Shown: in pieces, positions 45,901-53,900 of the stretch
Layout: each line of letters opens with the position of its first letter
Numbering within the stretch: position 1 is the first letter of the stretch
Notes under the pieces: model-generated
What the model was told of the DNA's origin: nothing
The model's database searches: none
Seen by the model: the letters and a program-made list of their open reading frames with translations, nothing else
Position numbers and translations under genes: made by a program
DNA from: Mumia sp. Pv4-285
GTDB taxonomy: Bacteria; Actinomycetota; Actinomycetes; Propionibacteriales; Nocardioidaceae
Assembly: GCF_041320275.1 (NCBI RefSeq)
Contig: NZ_CP162023.1
Location: 3,906,001 to 3,970,000, forward strand
Direction: 5' to 3'
Length of the DNA stretch: 64,000 bases

Positions 45901-46293
45901 GTCGCCGGCGTCGCCGAGCAGGTCGTCGAGGACCCGCGTCCAGCTCGGACCCCGCTCGGGCTCGGCGGACGACGTCGCGGCGCGTGCGGCGCGGTCGCGA
46001 GCGACCAGCACCGTGGCGACGGCGTGCTTGCAGCGGTGGCCCACCGGGCACGAGCACGCGGTGTAGAGCTCGACCGGCTGGCCCGGCTCGCTGCGCGCCG
46101 ACACGACCGTCTGGTAGCTCGCCGCGCTGGTGCCGGCCACGCTGCTCTGGAGCAGGTAGCCGTCGCGGTTGCGAGCGACGTCGAGGTCGATGACGTAGCC
46201 GTCGCGCGCGTAGGCGCGGCCGCGCTCGATCGTGCTCGCGTCCATGTGGAGACGCAGGAGGGCGTCGTCCGCGAGGTCGTCGAGCGTCATCAC
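42919..46293 (-). CDS. SNF2-family helicase with N-terminal SWIM zinc finger
   Basis: A 1124-residue DNA-dependent ATPase. The N-terminus has a SWIM finger (C80, C82, C88, H90 in [11 protein letters not shown]). A long middle region without known motifs follows. The SNF2 ATPase part begins around residue 655; the Walker A is [11 protein letters not shown] (near residue 683) and the box II is LDEAQ. The C-terminal helicase lobe has [41 protein letters not shown]. Relatives remodel protein-DNA complexes in repair or transcription. Leaderless GTG start with TAGGCT six bases before; an ATG follows directly. Confidence 0.92.
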   Translation of the reverse strand: [1124 protein letters not shown]

Positions 46294-46299
46294 CCGACC

Positions 46300-46305
46300 A
46301 GCCTA
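46300..46305 (-). promoter_or_regulatory. Leaderless -10 box of the SNF2 helicase gene
   Basis: On the minus strand TAGGCT (TANNNT) is followed by six bases and GTG at 46293. Confidence 0.5.
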
Positions 46306-46368
46306 GGCGGCGTCGCGGACGGGTCGGTCGAGCTGAGCGGTTCGCGGGCCGTCCCGCGGTGTCGGTGT

Positions 46369-46374
46369 CACAGT
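46369..46374 (+). promoter_or_regulatory. Possible leaderless -10 box of the purine-catabolism operon
   Basis: CACAGT is followed by six bases and GTG at 46381. It matches TANNNT only at A2 and T6. Confidence 0.3.
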
Positions 46375-46380
46375 TGACCT

Positions 46381-47598
46381 GTGCCCGTCGCCCCGATCGA
46401 TCCGCCCCCGCGCCTGCTCATGGGTCCCGGCCCGGTGAACGCCGATCCACGGGTGCTGCGGGCGATGTCGGCGCAGCTGGTCGGGCAGTTCGACCCGTGG
46501 ATGACGGAGTCGATGAACGAGACCATGGCGCTCTACCGCGACGTCTTCCGGACCACGAACGAGGCCACGCTGCTGGTCGACGGCACGTCGCGCGCCGGCA
46601 TCGAGGCCGCCCTCGTGTCGCTGCTCGAGCCGGGCGACCGGGTGCTGGTGCCGGTCCTCGGACGGTTCGGCCACCTGCTGCGCGAGATCGCCGAGCGCTG
46701 CGGGGCGGACGTGCACGTGATCGAGACGGCGTGGGGAACCGTGTTCGACGAGCAGCAGATCGCCGACGCCGTACGCCGTGTGCGGCCGAAGGTGCTCGCG
46801 ACCGTGCAGGGCGACACGTCCACGACGATGTGCCAGCCGCTCTCGGAGGTCGGTACGGTCTGCCGGGAGCTCGGGGTGCTGACGTACGTCGACGCCACCG
46901 CGTCGCTGGCCGGCAACGCGTTCGCGATGGACGACTGGCAGCTCGACGTCGCGACGGCGGGCCTGCAGAAGTGCCTCGGCGGTCCGTCGGGGAGCGCGCC
47001 CATCACCCTCTCGCCCGCGGCCGTCGAGGTCGTGCTCGGTCGACGCCACGTGGAGGCCGGGATCCGCGAGGCCGGCGACGCCGAGCGCGGCCGCCGGATC
47101 GGCTCCAACTACTTCGACCTCGCGATGATCCTCGACTACTGGGGGCCGCGTCGCCTCAACCACCACACCGAGGCCACGACGATGCTGTACGGCGCTCGCG
47201 AGTGCGCGCGCCTCCTCGTCGAGGAGGGCATGGACGCGGCCGTCGCACGCCACCGGCTGCACGGCGCCGCGATGACGGCCGGCGTGCAGGCGCTCGGGCT
47301 CGTGCTCTTCGGCGATCAGGCGCACAGGATGAATAACGTCGTCGCGGTCGAGATCCCGGACGGCGTGGACGGGGATGCCGCGCGGGCCCAGATGCTGACC
47401 GACTTCGCGATCGAGATCGGGACGTCGTTCGGTCCGCTGCACGGCAAGGTCTGGCGCATCGGCACGATGGGCTGGAACGCGCGGCACGACGCCGTACTGA
47501 CGACCCTGGCCGCGCTCGAGCAGGTGCTGCGCGGCGCCGGCACGTCCCCGCTACCAGGGGCGGGTTTCGCCGCCGCGAAGGAGGTGTACGCCGCATGA
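46381..47598 (+). CDS. pucG: (S)-ureidoglycine-glyoxylate aminotransferase
   Basis: A 405-residue class V PLP enzyme. The PLP lysine is K197 (AGLQKCLGGPSG), the phosphate and ring residues lie in DGTSRAGIEAALVSLL and VDATASLAG. Q36 (VGQFDPW) and N260 (PRRLNHHTEA) sit where the PucG branch has its substrate-recognising glutamine and asparagine, which separates it from alanine-glyoxylate aminotransferase. It would transfer the amino group of ureidoglycine to glyoxylate, giving glycine and oxalurate. First gene of a five-gene operon; ATGA overlap with the next. Confidence 0.88.
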   Translation: MPVAPIDPPPRLLMGPGPVNADPRVLRAMSAQLVGQFDPWMTESMNETMALYRDVFRTTNEATLLVDGTSRAGIEAALVSLLEPGDRVLVPVLGRFGHLLREIAERCGADVHVIETAWGTVFDEQQIADAVRRVRPKVLATVQGDTSTTMCQPLSEVGTVCRELGVLTYVDATASLAGNAFAMDDWQLDVATAGLQKCLGGPSGSAPITLSPAAVEVVLGRRHVEAGIREAGDAERGRRIGSNYFDLAMILDYWGPRRLNHHTEATTMLYGARECARLLVEEGMDAAVARHRLHGAAMTAGVQALGLVLFGDQAHRMNNVVAVEIPDGVDGDAARAQMLTDFAIEIGTSFGPLHGKVWRIGTMGWNARHDAVLTTLAALEQVLRGAGTSPLPGAGFAAAKEVYAA

Positions 47599-49358
47599 GG
47601 GCACGCGACCCGCTCGCCGACGCGCGTACGGCGCTCGACCGGTGCGACGCGCTCGCGACGCTCAGCGCGGTCGAGGGCCGCATCGACCGCTTCTCCTTGA
47701 CACCGGAGCACGCGGCCGCCAGCACGCTCGCCGCCTCGTGGATGCACGAGGCCGGCATGTCGACCTGGACGGACGCCGTCGGCAACGTCTGCGGGCGACT
47801 CGAGGGGGCGACGCCCGGGCTGCCCGCGCTGCTCCTCGGCTCGCACCTCGACACCGTGCCGGACGCGGGACGGTACGACGGGCCGCTCGGCGTCGTCGTC
47901 GCGGTCGCGGTCGCCGAGCGGCTGCGAGACCGGAGGGCGTCGCTGCCCTTCGCGCTCGAGGTCGTGGGCTTCTCCGACGAGGAGGGGGCCCGGTTCGGTG
48001 CGGCCCTGACGGGCAGTCGTGGCCTGGCCGGCACGTGGGACCAGAGCTGGTGGGAGCAGCGCGACGCGGACGGGACGACGCTGCGGGAGGCGTTCGCGCG
48101 GTTCGGCCTGGACCCGGCCCGGGCCGGTGACGCCGCACGCGACCCCGGGTCGCTCGTCGGCTATCTCGAGTCTCACATCGAGCAGGGCTCGTACCTCGAG
48201 GCCGCCGACCTCCCGCTCGGCGTCGTCCGTTCGATCGCCGGCGCGCGACGTTTCACCCTCAGCGTCGTCGGGGAGGCACGGCACGCCGGAGGCACCCCGT
48301 ACGACCGGAGGCGCGACGCTCTCGTCGGAGCGAGCCACGCGGTGATCGACGTCGAGCGCATCGCCCGCGCGGAGGGCGTCGTCGCGACCGTGGGATCGAT
48401 GCAGGTGCACCCCGGCGCGGTCAACGTGGTCCCTGGTCGCGCCGACTTCACGCTCGACCTGCGGGCGGAGCGCGACGTGGACCGCGACCGCGCCTGGGAC
48501 CTGATCGCCGACGCGATCGAGAAGCGCTGCGCGGAGCGGGGGCTGGCGTTCGAGGCGACCGAGACGCACCGCGCGCCGGCGGTGGAGATGGATCCTCACC
48601 TGCGCGACGCGATCGCCACCGGAGTGCGGGCCACGACAGGGCAGGACGCGCCGATGGTGCTGACGAGCCTGGCGGGCCACGACGCGATGGCGATCGCCAC
48701 GGTGACTCCGGTCGCGATGCAGTTCGTCCGGTGCCGCGACGGCGTCTCGCACCACCCGGACGAGTCCGTGCGGGTCGACGACGTGGGAGCGGCGATCGAC
48801 GCGTTCGAGGCAGCCGTGCTGGCGGTGGCGGCGAGCACCGTGGACCTCGCCACCGTCAACGCCATGCCGGGGGCGGAGCTCGCCGCGGCACTGACCAGGT
48901 GCGCCGACGTCCCCCGCTGGGTCGAGGCGGTCGTCACCGCCCGTCCGTACGAGTCCGTCGCCGCGCTCCTGCAGCACGCCGACGCGGCGGCAGCCACCTG
49001 GACCGACGAGGAGGTCGACCACGCGCTCGCGCAACACCCCCGCATCGGCGAGCGCTCGCGACGTCCCGCCGCAGAGGCGGCGATGTCGGCGCGCGAGCAG
49101 TCGCGGGTTGCCACCGACGACGACGTGGCGGCGCGGCTCCAGGCCGGCAACGCGGCGTACGAGAAGCGGTTCGACCGGGTCTTCCTCGTCCGTGCTGCCG
49201 GACGCGACGCCGAGGAGATCCTCGCCCTCCTCGAAGACCGTCTCGGCAACGACGACGCGACCGAGCGGGAGGTCGTCAGGGCCGAGCTGCGGGAGATCGC
49301 GACCCTTCGTCTGCAATCAGTGGTGGCGGCGCTGCGGACCGGCAAGGATGGGGCATGA
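47595..49358 (+). CDS. Allantoate amidohydrolase fused to OHCU decarboxylase
   Basis: A 587-residue bifunctional protein. Residues 1-415 are an M20-type allantoate amidohydrolase with metal ligands H84 (GSHLDTV), D95 (YDGPLGV), E130 (DEEG), H194 (ESHIEQG) and H387 (SHHPDE); it would turn allantoate into ureidoglycine, ammonia and CO2. Residues about 420-587 are 2-oxo-4-hydroxy-4-carboxy-5-ureidoimidazoline decarboxylase (UraD), with PYESVAALLQHAD, the catalytic HPRIGE (H481) and EQSRV; it makes S-allantoin. The two halves catalyse non-adjacent steps. No frameshift separates them. ATGA overlaps are on both sides. Confidence 0.93.
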   Translation: MRARDPLADARTALDRCDALATLSAVEGRIDRFSLTPEHAAASTLAASWMHEAGMSTWTDAVGNVCGRLEGATPGLPALLLGSHLDTVPDAGRYDGPLGVVVAVAVAERLRDRRASLPFALEVVGFSDEEGARFGAALTGSRGLAGTWDQSWWEQRDADGTTLREAFARFGLDPARAGDAARDPGSLVGYLESHIEQGSYLEAADLPLGVVRSIAGARRFTLSVVGEARHAGGTPYDRRRDALVGASHAVIDVERIARAEGVVATVGSMQVHPGAVNVVPGRADFTLDLRAERDVDRDRAWDLIADAIEKRCAERGLAFEATETHRAPAVEMDPHLRDAIATGVRATTGQDAPMVLTSLAGHDAMAIATVTPVAMQFVRCRDGVSHHPDESVRVDDVGAAIDAFEAAVLAVAASTVDLATVNAMPGAELAAALTRCADVPRWVEAVVTARPYESVAALLQHADAAAATWTDEEVDHALAQHPRIGERSRRPAAEAAMSAREQSRVATDDDVAARLQAGNAAYEKRFDRVFLVRAAGRDAEEILALLEDRLGNDDATEREVVRAELREIATLRLQSVVAALRTGKDGA

Positions 49359-49690
49359 CCAGCCACGTCACCACCCACGTCCTCGACACCTCCCTCGGAC
49401 TCCCCGCAGCCGGCCTCGCCGTCACGCTCAGCCACGTCGACGAGCGCTCCGTCGAGCCCATGGCCGTCGGCACCACCGACGCCGACGGTCGGATCACCGA
49501 GCTGGGCCCCAAGCACATCCCGTCCGGCACCTACCGGCTGACGTTCGACACCGACGCCTACTTCGCCCGCGACGACCGGTCGGCCTTCTTCCCGACGGTC
49601 GAGGTCACCTTCACGATCGAGACCGACGAGCACGTCCACGTGCCGCTGCTGCTGAGCCCCTTCGGCTACTCCACCTACCGAGGGAGCTGA
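49355..49690 (+). CDS. 5-hydroxyisourate hydrolase
   Basis: A 111-residue transthyretin-like enzyme. It has the N-terminal signature THVLDTSLGLPA, the middle GRITEL, and the C-terminal YSTYRGS that closes the active site of the family. It hydrolyses 5-hydroxyisourate, the product of uricase, to OHCU, the substrate of the UraD half of the previous gene. Starts in an ATGA overlap. Confidence 0.95.
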   Translation: MTSHVTTHVLDTSLGLPAAGLAVTLSHVDERSVEPMAVGTTDADGRITELGPKHIPSGTYRLTFDTDAYFARDDRSAFFPTVEVTFTIETDEHVHVPLLLSPFGYSTYRGS

Positions 49691-49691
49691 C

Positions 49692-50609
49692 GTGCCGGCC
49701 CCGTACCAGCTCGGCCCCAACCAGTACGGCAAGGCCCAGGTCCGCCTCGTACGGGTCGACCGGGACACGCCGCGGCACCGCGTGAGCGACCTGTCGGTGA
49801 CGAGCCAGCTGACGGGCGACTTCACCGCGGCGCACACCGAGGGCGACAACGCGCACGTGGTGGCGACCGACACGCAGAAGAACACCGTGTACGCGTTCGC
49901 GCGCGAGGGCGTCGGCGCTCCCGAGACGTTCCTCCTCCGGCTCGCCGACCACTTCACGGGCTCCTTCGACTGGGTCACCGGCGGGCGCTGGGAGGCCGAG
50001 CAGTACGCGTGGTCGCGCATCCCGACCGCGGCCAGCCCGCAGGGACACGACCATGCGTTCGTGCGCGACGGCGGCGAGACCCGTACGGCGCTGGTGGTCC
50101 GTGACTCCGACGCGACGACCGTCCTCGCGGGGCTCGCGGACCTGGTCGTGCTCAAGTCGACCGGGTCGGAGTTCGTCGGGTTCCCGCGCGACGAGTTCAC
50201 GACGCTGGCCGACGCGGACGACCGGATCCTCGCGACGTCGGTCACGGCCCGGTGGCGGTACGCGGCGGACGCCGGACCGCTCGACGCCACGGCGTACGAC
50301 CGGGCGTACGAGGCGGCGCGAGCGGCGATGCTCGACGCGTTCGCCGAGACGTACTCGCTCGCGCTCCAGCAGTCCCTCTACGCGATGGGCTCCGCGGTGC
50401 TCGATGCCGTGCCCGAGATCGCCGAGGTCCGTTTCTCCATGCCCAACAAGCACCACTTCCTCGTCGACCTGACGCCCTTCGACCTCGACAACCCCGGCGA
50501 GGTCTTCTCCGTCGCCGACCGTCCGTACGGGTTGATCGAGGCGTCCGTGCTGCGCGACGGCGCCGACTCGGCCGACGCGGCGTGGGCCCTGGTGGGCGGG
50601 TTCTGCTGA
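49692..50609 (+). CDS. Urate oxidase (uricase)
   Basis: A 305-residue cofactor-free uricase of full length. Typical elements are YGKAQVRLVRVDRD, the catalytic threonine region VATDTQKNTVYAFARE, LKSTGSEFVGFPRDEFTTL, and the family signature SMPNKHHFLVDL. It oxidises urate to 5-hydroxyisourate and hydrogen peroxide. It starts at GTG one base after the HIU hydrolase stop. Confidence 0.96.
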   Translation: MPAPYQLGPNQYGKAQVRLVRVDRDTPRHRVSDLSVTSQLTGDFTAAHTEGDNAHVVATDTQKNTVYAFAREGVGAPETFLLRLADHFTGSFDWVTGGRWEAEQYAWSRIPTAASPQGHDHAFVRDGGETRTALVVRDSDATTVLAGLADLVVLKSTGSEFVGFPRDEFTTLADADDRILATSVTARWRYAADAGPLDATAYDRAYEAARAAMLDAFAETYSLALQQSLYAMGSAVLDAVPEIAEVRFSMPNKHHFLVDLTPFDLDNPGEVFSVADRPYGLIEASVLRDGADSADAAWALVGGFC

Positions 50610-50611
50610 GG

Positions 50612-51937
50612 ATGGGCCGGTCTGCGCTCAGCGCCGCGAACGCGCTGGTCGACGGCGAGCTGCGGCCGGCCACGATCACGATCACCGACGGCACGATCAC
50701 GGCGGTGACCCTCGGCGCGAGCGGCGACGACGCCGGCGCAGGTGCGTACGTCCTCCCTGGCGTCGTCGACACGCACGTCCACGTGAACGAGCCGGGGCGC
50801 ACCGCGTGGGAGGGCTTCGCGACGGCGACCGAGGCGGCGGCGCGCGGCGGCGTCACGACGATCGTCGACATGCCGCTCAACAGCGTCCCCGCGACGACGA
50901 CCCCGGAAGCGCTCGCGCTCAAACGGAGCCGGGCCGAGGGCCAGGTGCGGGTCGACACCGGCTTCTGGGGCGGCGCGGTGCCCGACAACCTCGGCTCGCT
51001 GGAGGGGCTGTGGGACGAGGGCGTGCTCGGCTTCAAGTGCTTCCTGATCGACTCCGGTGTCGCGGACTTCCCTCCGCTCGGCCGTGACCAGCTGCACGCC
51101 GCGATGCGCGAGATCGGCGGGTTCGACGGCCTGCTGATCGTGCACGCCGAGGACCCGGACGTGATCGCCTCGTCCCCCGCGCCACCGAGCCGGGCGTACG
51201 CCGACTTCGTCTCCTCGCGCCCCGACGAGGCCGAGGTCGCCGCGATCGCTCGGGTCGTGGACGCGGTCCGCGAGCACGGCACGCGGACGCACCTCGTGCA
51301 CCTCTCGAGCGCCCGCGCGCTCGGTCTGATCGCCGACGCCCGCGCAGAGGGGCTGCCGCTGACGGTCGAGACCTGCCCGCACTACCTCGTGCTCGACGCC
51401 GGCTCGGTCCCGGACGGCGCGACGGAGTTCAAGTGCTGCCCGCCGATCCGGGACCGCGGCAACCAGGACGCGCTGTGGGACGCGCTCGTCGACGGTGTGA
51501 TCGACTGCGTCGTGTCCGACCACTCGCCGTCGACCGCAGCGGAGAAGTCCCGCGGCGGCGGCGACCTCCAGCAGGCGTGGGGCGGCATCACGGGCCTCCA
51601 GGTCGGGTTCGCCGCCGTCGCCGACTCGGCGGTGCGCCGAGGGGTCGGGATCGAGCGGGTGAGCGCCTGGATGTCCACCACCCCCGCACGCATCGCCGGC
51701 GTGGCAGGCAAGGGGGCGATCGCCGCCGGGTACGACGCCGACTTCGTCCTGTGGTCGCCCACCGACTCGTACGAGGTGCACGCGGAGGCGCTCGCGCACA
51801 GGAACAAGCCGACCCCGTACGCCGGGCTCACCCTGCAGGGTCGCGTCACGCGGACGGTGCTGCGCGGCGAGACGGTGTTCGATGCGACCACGGACGCCGT
51901 ACCCGCGACAGCGACGGGTCGCCTGCTGCGCCGCTGA
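50612..51937 (+). CDS. allB: Allantoinase
   Basis: A 441-residue cyclic amidohydrolase of the dihydroorotase superfamily. The binuclear metal site is complete: H55 and H57 (DTHVHVNEPG), carboxylated lysine K142 (GFKCFLIDSG), H178 (VHAED), H230 (HLVHLSS) and D303 (VSDHSPS). It opens the allantoin ring to give allantoate, the substrate of the fused amidohydrolase upstream. The ATG follows the uricase stop by two bases; the open frame upstream is a shadow of uricase. It ends six bases from the converging ggt gene. Confidence 0.94.
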   Translation: MGRSALSAANALVDGELRPATITITDGTITAVTLGASGDDAGAGAYVLPGVVDTHVHVNEPGRTAWEGFATATEAAARGGVTTIVDMPLNSVPATTTPEALALKRSRAEGQVRVDTGFWGGAVPDNLGSLEGLWDEGVLGFKCFLIDSGVADFPPLGRDQLHAAMREIGGFDGLLIVHAEDPDVIASSPAPPSRAYADFVSSRPDEAEVAAIARVVDAVREHGTRTHLVHLSSARALGLIADARAEGLPLTVETCPHYLVLDAGSVPDGATEFKCCPPIRDRGNQDALWDALVDGVIDCVVSDHSPSTAAEKSRGGGDLQQAWGGITGLQVGFAAVADSAVRRGVGIERVSAWMSTTPARIAGVAGKGAIAAGYDADFVLWSPTDSYEVHAEALAHRNKPTPYAGLTLQGRVTRTVLRGETVFDATTDAVPATATGRLLRR

Positions 51938-51943
51938 CCGCCC

Positions 51944-53761
51944 TCAGTGCCGCCGCGGGCGCACCACGAGCCCGGTGCCGCCGCCGCGTCGTACGGGCTC
52001 GGCCGCGGCGATCATCGTGCCGCGTCTGCCGACCTCGATCGTCGCCGCGGCGCCGATCTCCGCAGCGGACGTGAACGCGTCTCCCGACGGCACGAGCCGC
52101 TGGCCGTACGGGGTCAGCGCGGCGCCGTACGCCTCGATGAACGCGGGCTCCGACGGCGTCGTGGCCGCATTGCGCTGCGAGGCTCGCGGCGCGGCGACCG
52201 CCTCGGGCAAGGTCATGCCGAGGTCGATGCGGTTGATCAGGATCTGGAGCACGGTCGTGATGATCGTGGCGCCGCCGGGCGACCCGAGGACGTACTTCAC
52301 CTTGCCGTCGTCGACCACGATCGTCGGCGACATCGACGAGCGTGGGCGCTTGCCCGGCTGGATGCGGTTCGGGTCGGCCTCGTTGTAGACGGCGGAGAAG
52401 TCGGTCAGCTCGTTGTTCAGCAGGAAGCCGCGACCGGGGACCGTGATGCCCGAGCCGCCGGTCTGCTCGATCGTGAGCGTGTACGCGACCGCGTTGCCCC
52501 ACTTGTCGACGACCGACAGGTGCGTCGTCGACACGTTCTCCGTGTCGGGCGTCTCGCTGAGCGCCGCGGCGCCACAGCCGGAGCCGTCCAGCGCGCCCGG
52601 TGCGACCGGCCGCGTCGACGCCTGCGTCGGATCGATCCTGCACGCCCGTGAGTCGGCGAACCGCTGGCTCAGCAGCGTCCGGGTCGGCACGTCAACGAAC
52701 GCCGGGTCGCCGACGTACGCATTGCGGTCGGCGAACGCATGGGCGCTCGCCTCCAGGAACAGGTGCAGGCTCTGCGGCGTGCCCGACCCGCCGCGCAGCC
52801 GGTAGTTCTCGAGGATGTTGAGCGCCTCGCCGACGGTCGTACCTCCCGAGCTCGACGGCGCCATCGAGAACACGTCGTGCCCGCGGTAGCGGACCTTGCT
52901 CGGCGCCTGGTTCACGACCTCGTACGCCGCCAGGTCGGCCGCAGTCATCGATCCGGCCGGTGCCGGGAGCGTGGACGCCGGGTCCTTCGGCGGCGCCTGC
53001 ACCGTGGCCGCGATCTCGCGGGCGAGCGACCCGCGGTAGAAGGCGCGCGGGCCCCGCAGCGCGATCTGCGCGTACGTGCGGGCCAGATCCGGGTTGCGGA
53101 ACGTCGTGCCGACCTGCGGGGCGTCCCCGCCGGGCAGGAACAGCTCGGCCGTGTCCGGGAACGCGGCGAACCGCGCCTCGTTGTCGAGCGTCTGGCTGCG
53201 GAACGTCTGGTCGACCGGGAACCCCTTCGCCGCGACACCGATCGCCGGCGCCAGGGAACGCGCGAGCGAGCGCGTGCCGAAGCGGTCCAGCGCCTCGTCC
53301 CAGGTGGCGAGCGTCCCCGGCACGCCGACGGCGACGCCGGAGGAGACCAGCTCAGGTGTGAAGCGGTAAGGGGCCCCGGTCGCCGGGTCGATGAACGCGT
53401 CGGGCGTGATCCCGGCCGGCGCCGTCTCGCGGCCGTCGATCGTCGAGACCTTGTGCCGCTTGGCGTCGTAGTAGACGAAGTAGCCGCCGCCGCCGATCCC
53501 GGCGCTGTACGGCTCGGTCACGCCGAGGGTCGCCGCCATCGCGACCGCAGCGTCCGCCGCGTTGCCGCCACGAGCGAGCACGTCGCGCCCCACCTTGCTG
53601 GCCGTCGCGTCCACCGACGAGACCGCGCCACCCGTGCCGTACGACGTGGGCGTGGGGAGCGAGGGCGCTGGTCGTCGGTGCGCCTCCGCGGGCGCCGCGA
53701 CCAGCACGGCGGCACCCAGTGCGACGACGGACAGGGTCGTGGTGATGCGCCTCACGTCCAT
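51944..53761 (-). CDS. ggt: Secreted gamma-glutamyltransferase
   Basis: A 605-residue exported Ntn-hydrolase precursor. A signal peptide (RRITTTLSVVALGAAVLVAAPAEA) is followed by the large subunit and then the self-cleavage site; T412 in NVSTTHLSVVDKWGN would become the N-terminal nucleophile of the small subunit. The GSGITVPGRGFLLNNELTDF and PGGATIITTVLQ segments are standard. It cleaves gamma-glutamyl bonds of glutathione and related peptides outside the cytoplasm. Actinomycetes usually rely on mycothiol, so imported or environmental glutathione or poly-gamma-glutamyl peptides may be substrates (inference). Confidence 0.94.
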   Translation of the reverse strand: MDVRRITTTLSVVALGAAVLVAAPAEAHRRPAPSLPTPTSYGTGGAVSSVDATASKVGRDVLARGGNAADAAVAMAATLGVTEPYSAGIGGGGYFVYYDAKRHKVSTIDGRETAPAGITPDAFIDPATGAPYRFTPELVSSGVAVGVPGTLATWDEALDRFGTRSLARSLAPAIGVAAKGFPVDQTFRSQTLDNEARFAAFPDTAELFLPGGDAPQVGTTFRNPDLARTYAQIALRGPRAFYRGSLAREIAATVQAPPKDPASTLPAPAGSMTAADLAAYEVVNQAPSKVRYRGHDVFSMAPSSSGGTTVGEALNILENYRLRGGSGTPQSLHLFLEASAHAFADRNAYVGDPAFVDVPTRTLLSQRFADSRACRIDPTQASTRPVAPGALDGSGCGAAALSETPDTENVSTTHLSVVDKWGNAVAYTLTIEQTGGSGITVPGRGFLLNNELTDFSAVYNEADPNRIQPGKRPRSSMSPTIVVDDGKVKYVLGSPGGATIITTVLQILINRIDLGMTLPEAVAAPRASQRNAATTPSEPAFIEAYGAALTPYGQRLVPSGDAFTSAAEIGAAATIEVGRRGTMIAAAEPVRRGGGTGLVVRPRRH

Positions 53762-53767
53762 CCTTCG

Positions 53768-53773
53768 ACGCTA
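53768..53773 (-). promoter_or_regulatory. Leaderless -10 box of ggt
   Basis: On the minus strand TAGCGT (TANNNT) is followed by six bases and the ATG that begins the signal peptide. Confidence 0.5.
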
Positions 53774-53888
53774 CGACGGGTCCTGCGAAGGCGCAGATCG
53801 CAAGCGCGGGCCACAGGAGCCACCTGCTGACAGCTACGGCCCGCGCAGTGCCTGTGGACGACCGCTGCGGGACCGGCGGCGTACGGTC

Positions 53889-53894
53889 CACGCT
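53889..53894 (+). promoter_or_regulatory. Possible leaderless -10 box of the AbiEi/Vsr-like gene
   Basis: CACGCT is followed by six bases and GTG at 53901. Only A2 and T6 of TANNNT match. Confidence 0.3.
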
Positions 53895-53900
53895 GAGGCC

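Noticed and set aside
43099-46377. A 1092-codon open frame antisense to the SNF2 helicase, and similar long antisense frames at 18171-20270, 2007-3344 and 59256-62066
   Set aside because: These have shadow composition, no start signals, and overlap genes with intact catalytic motifs.
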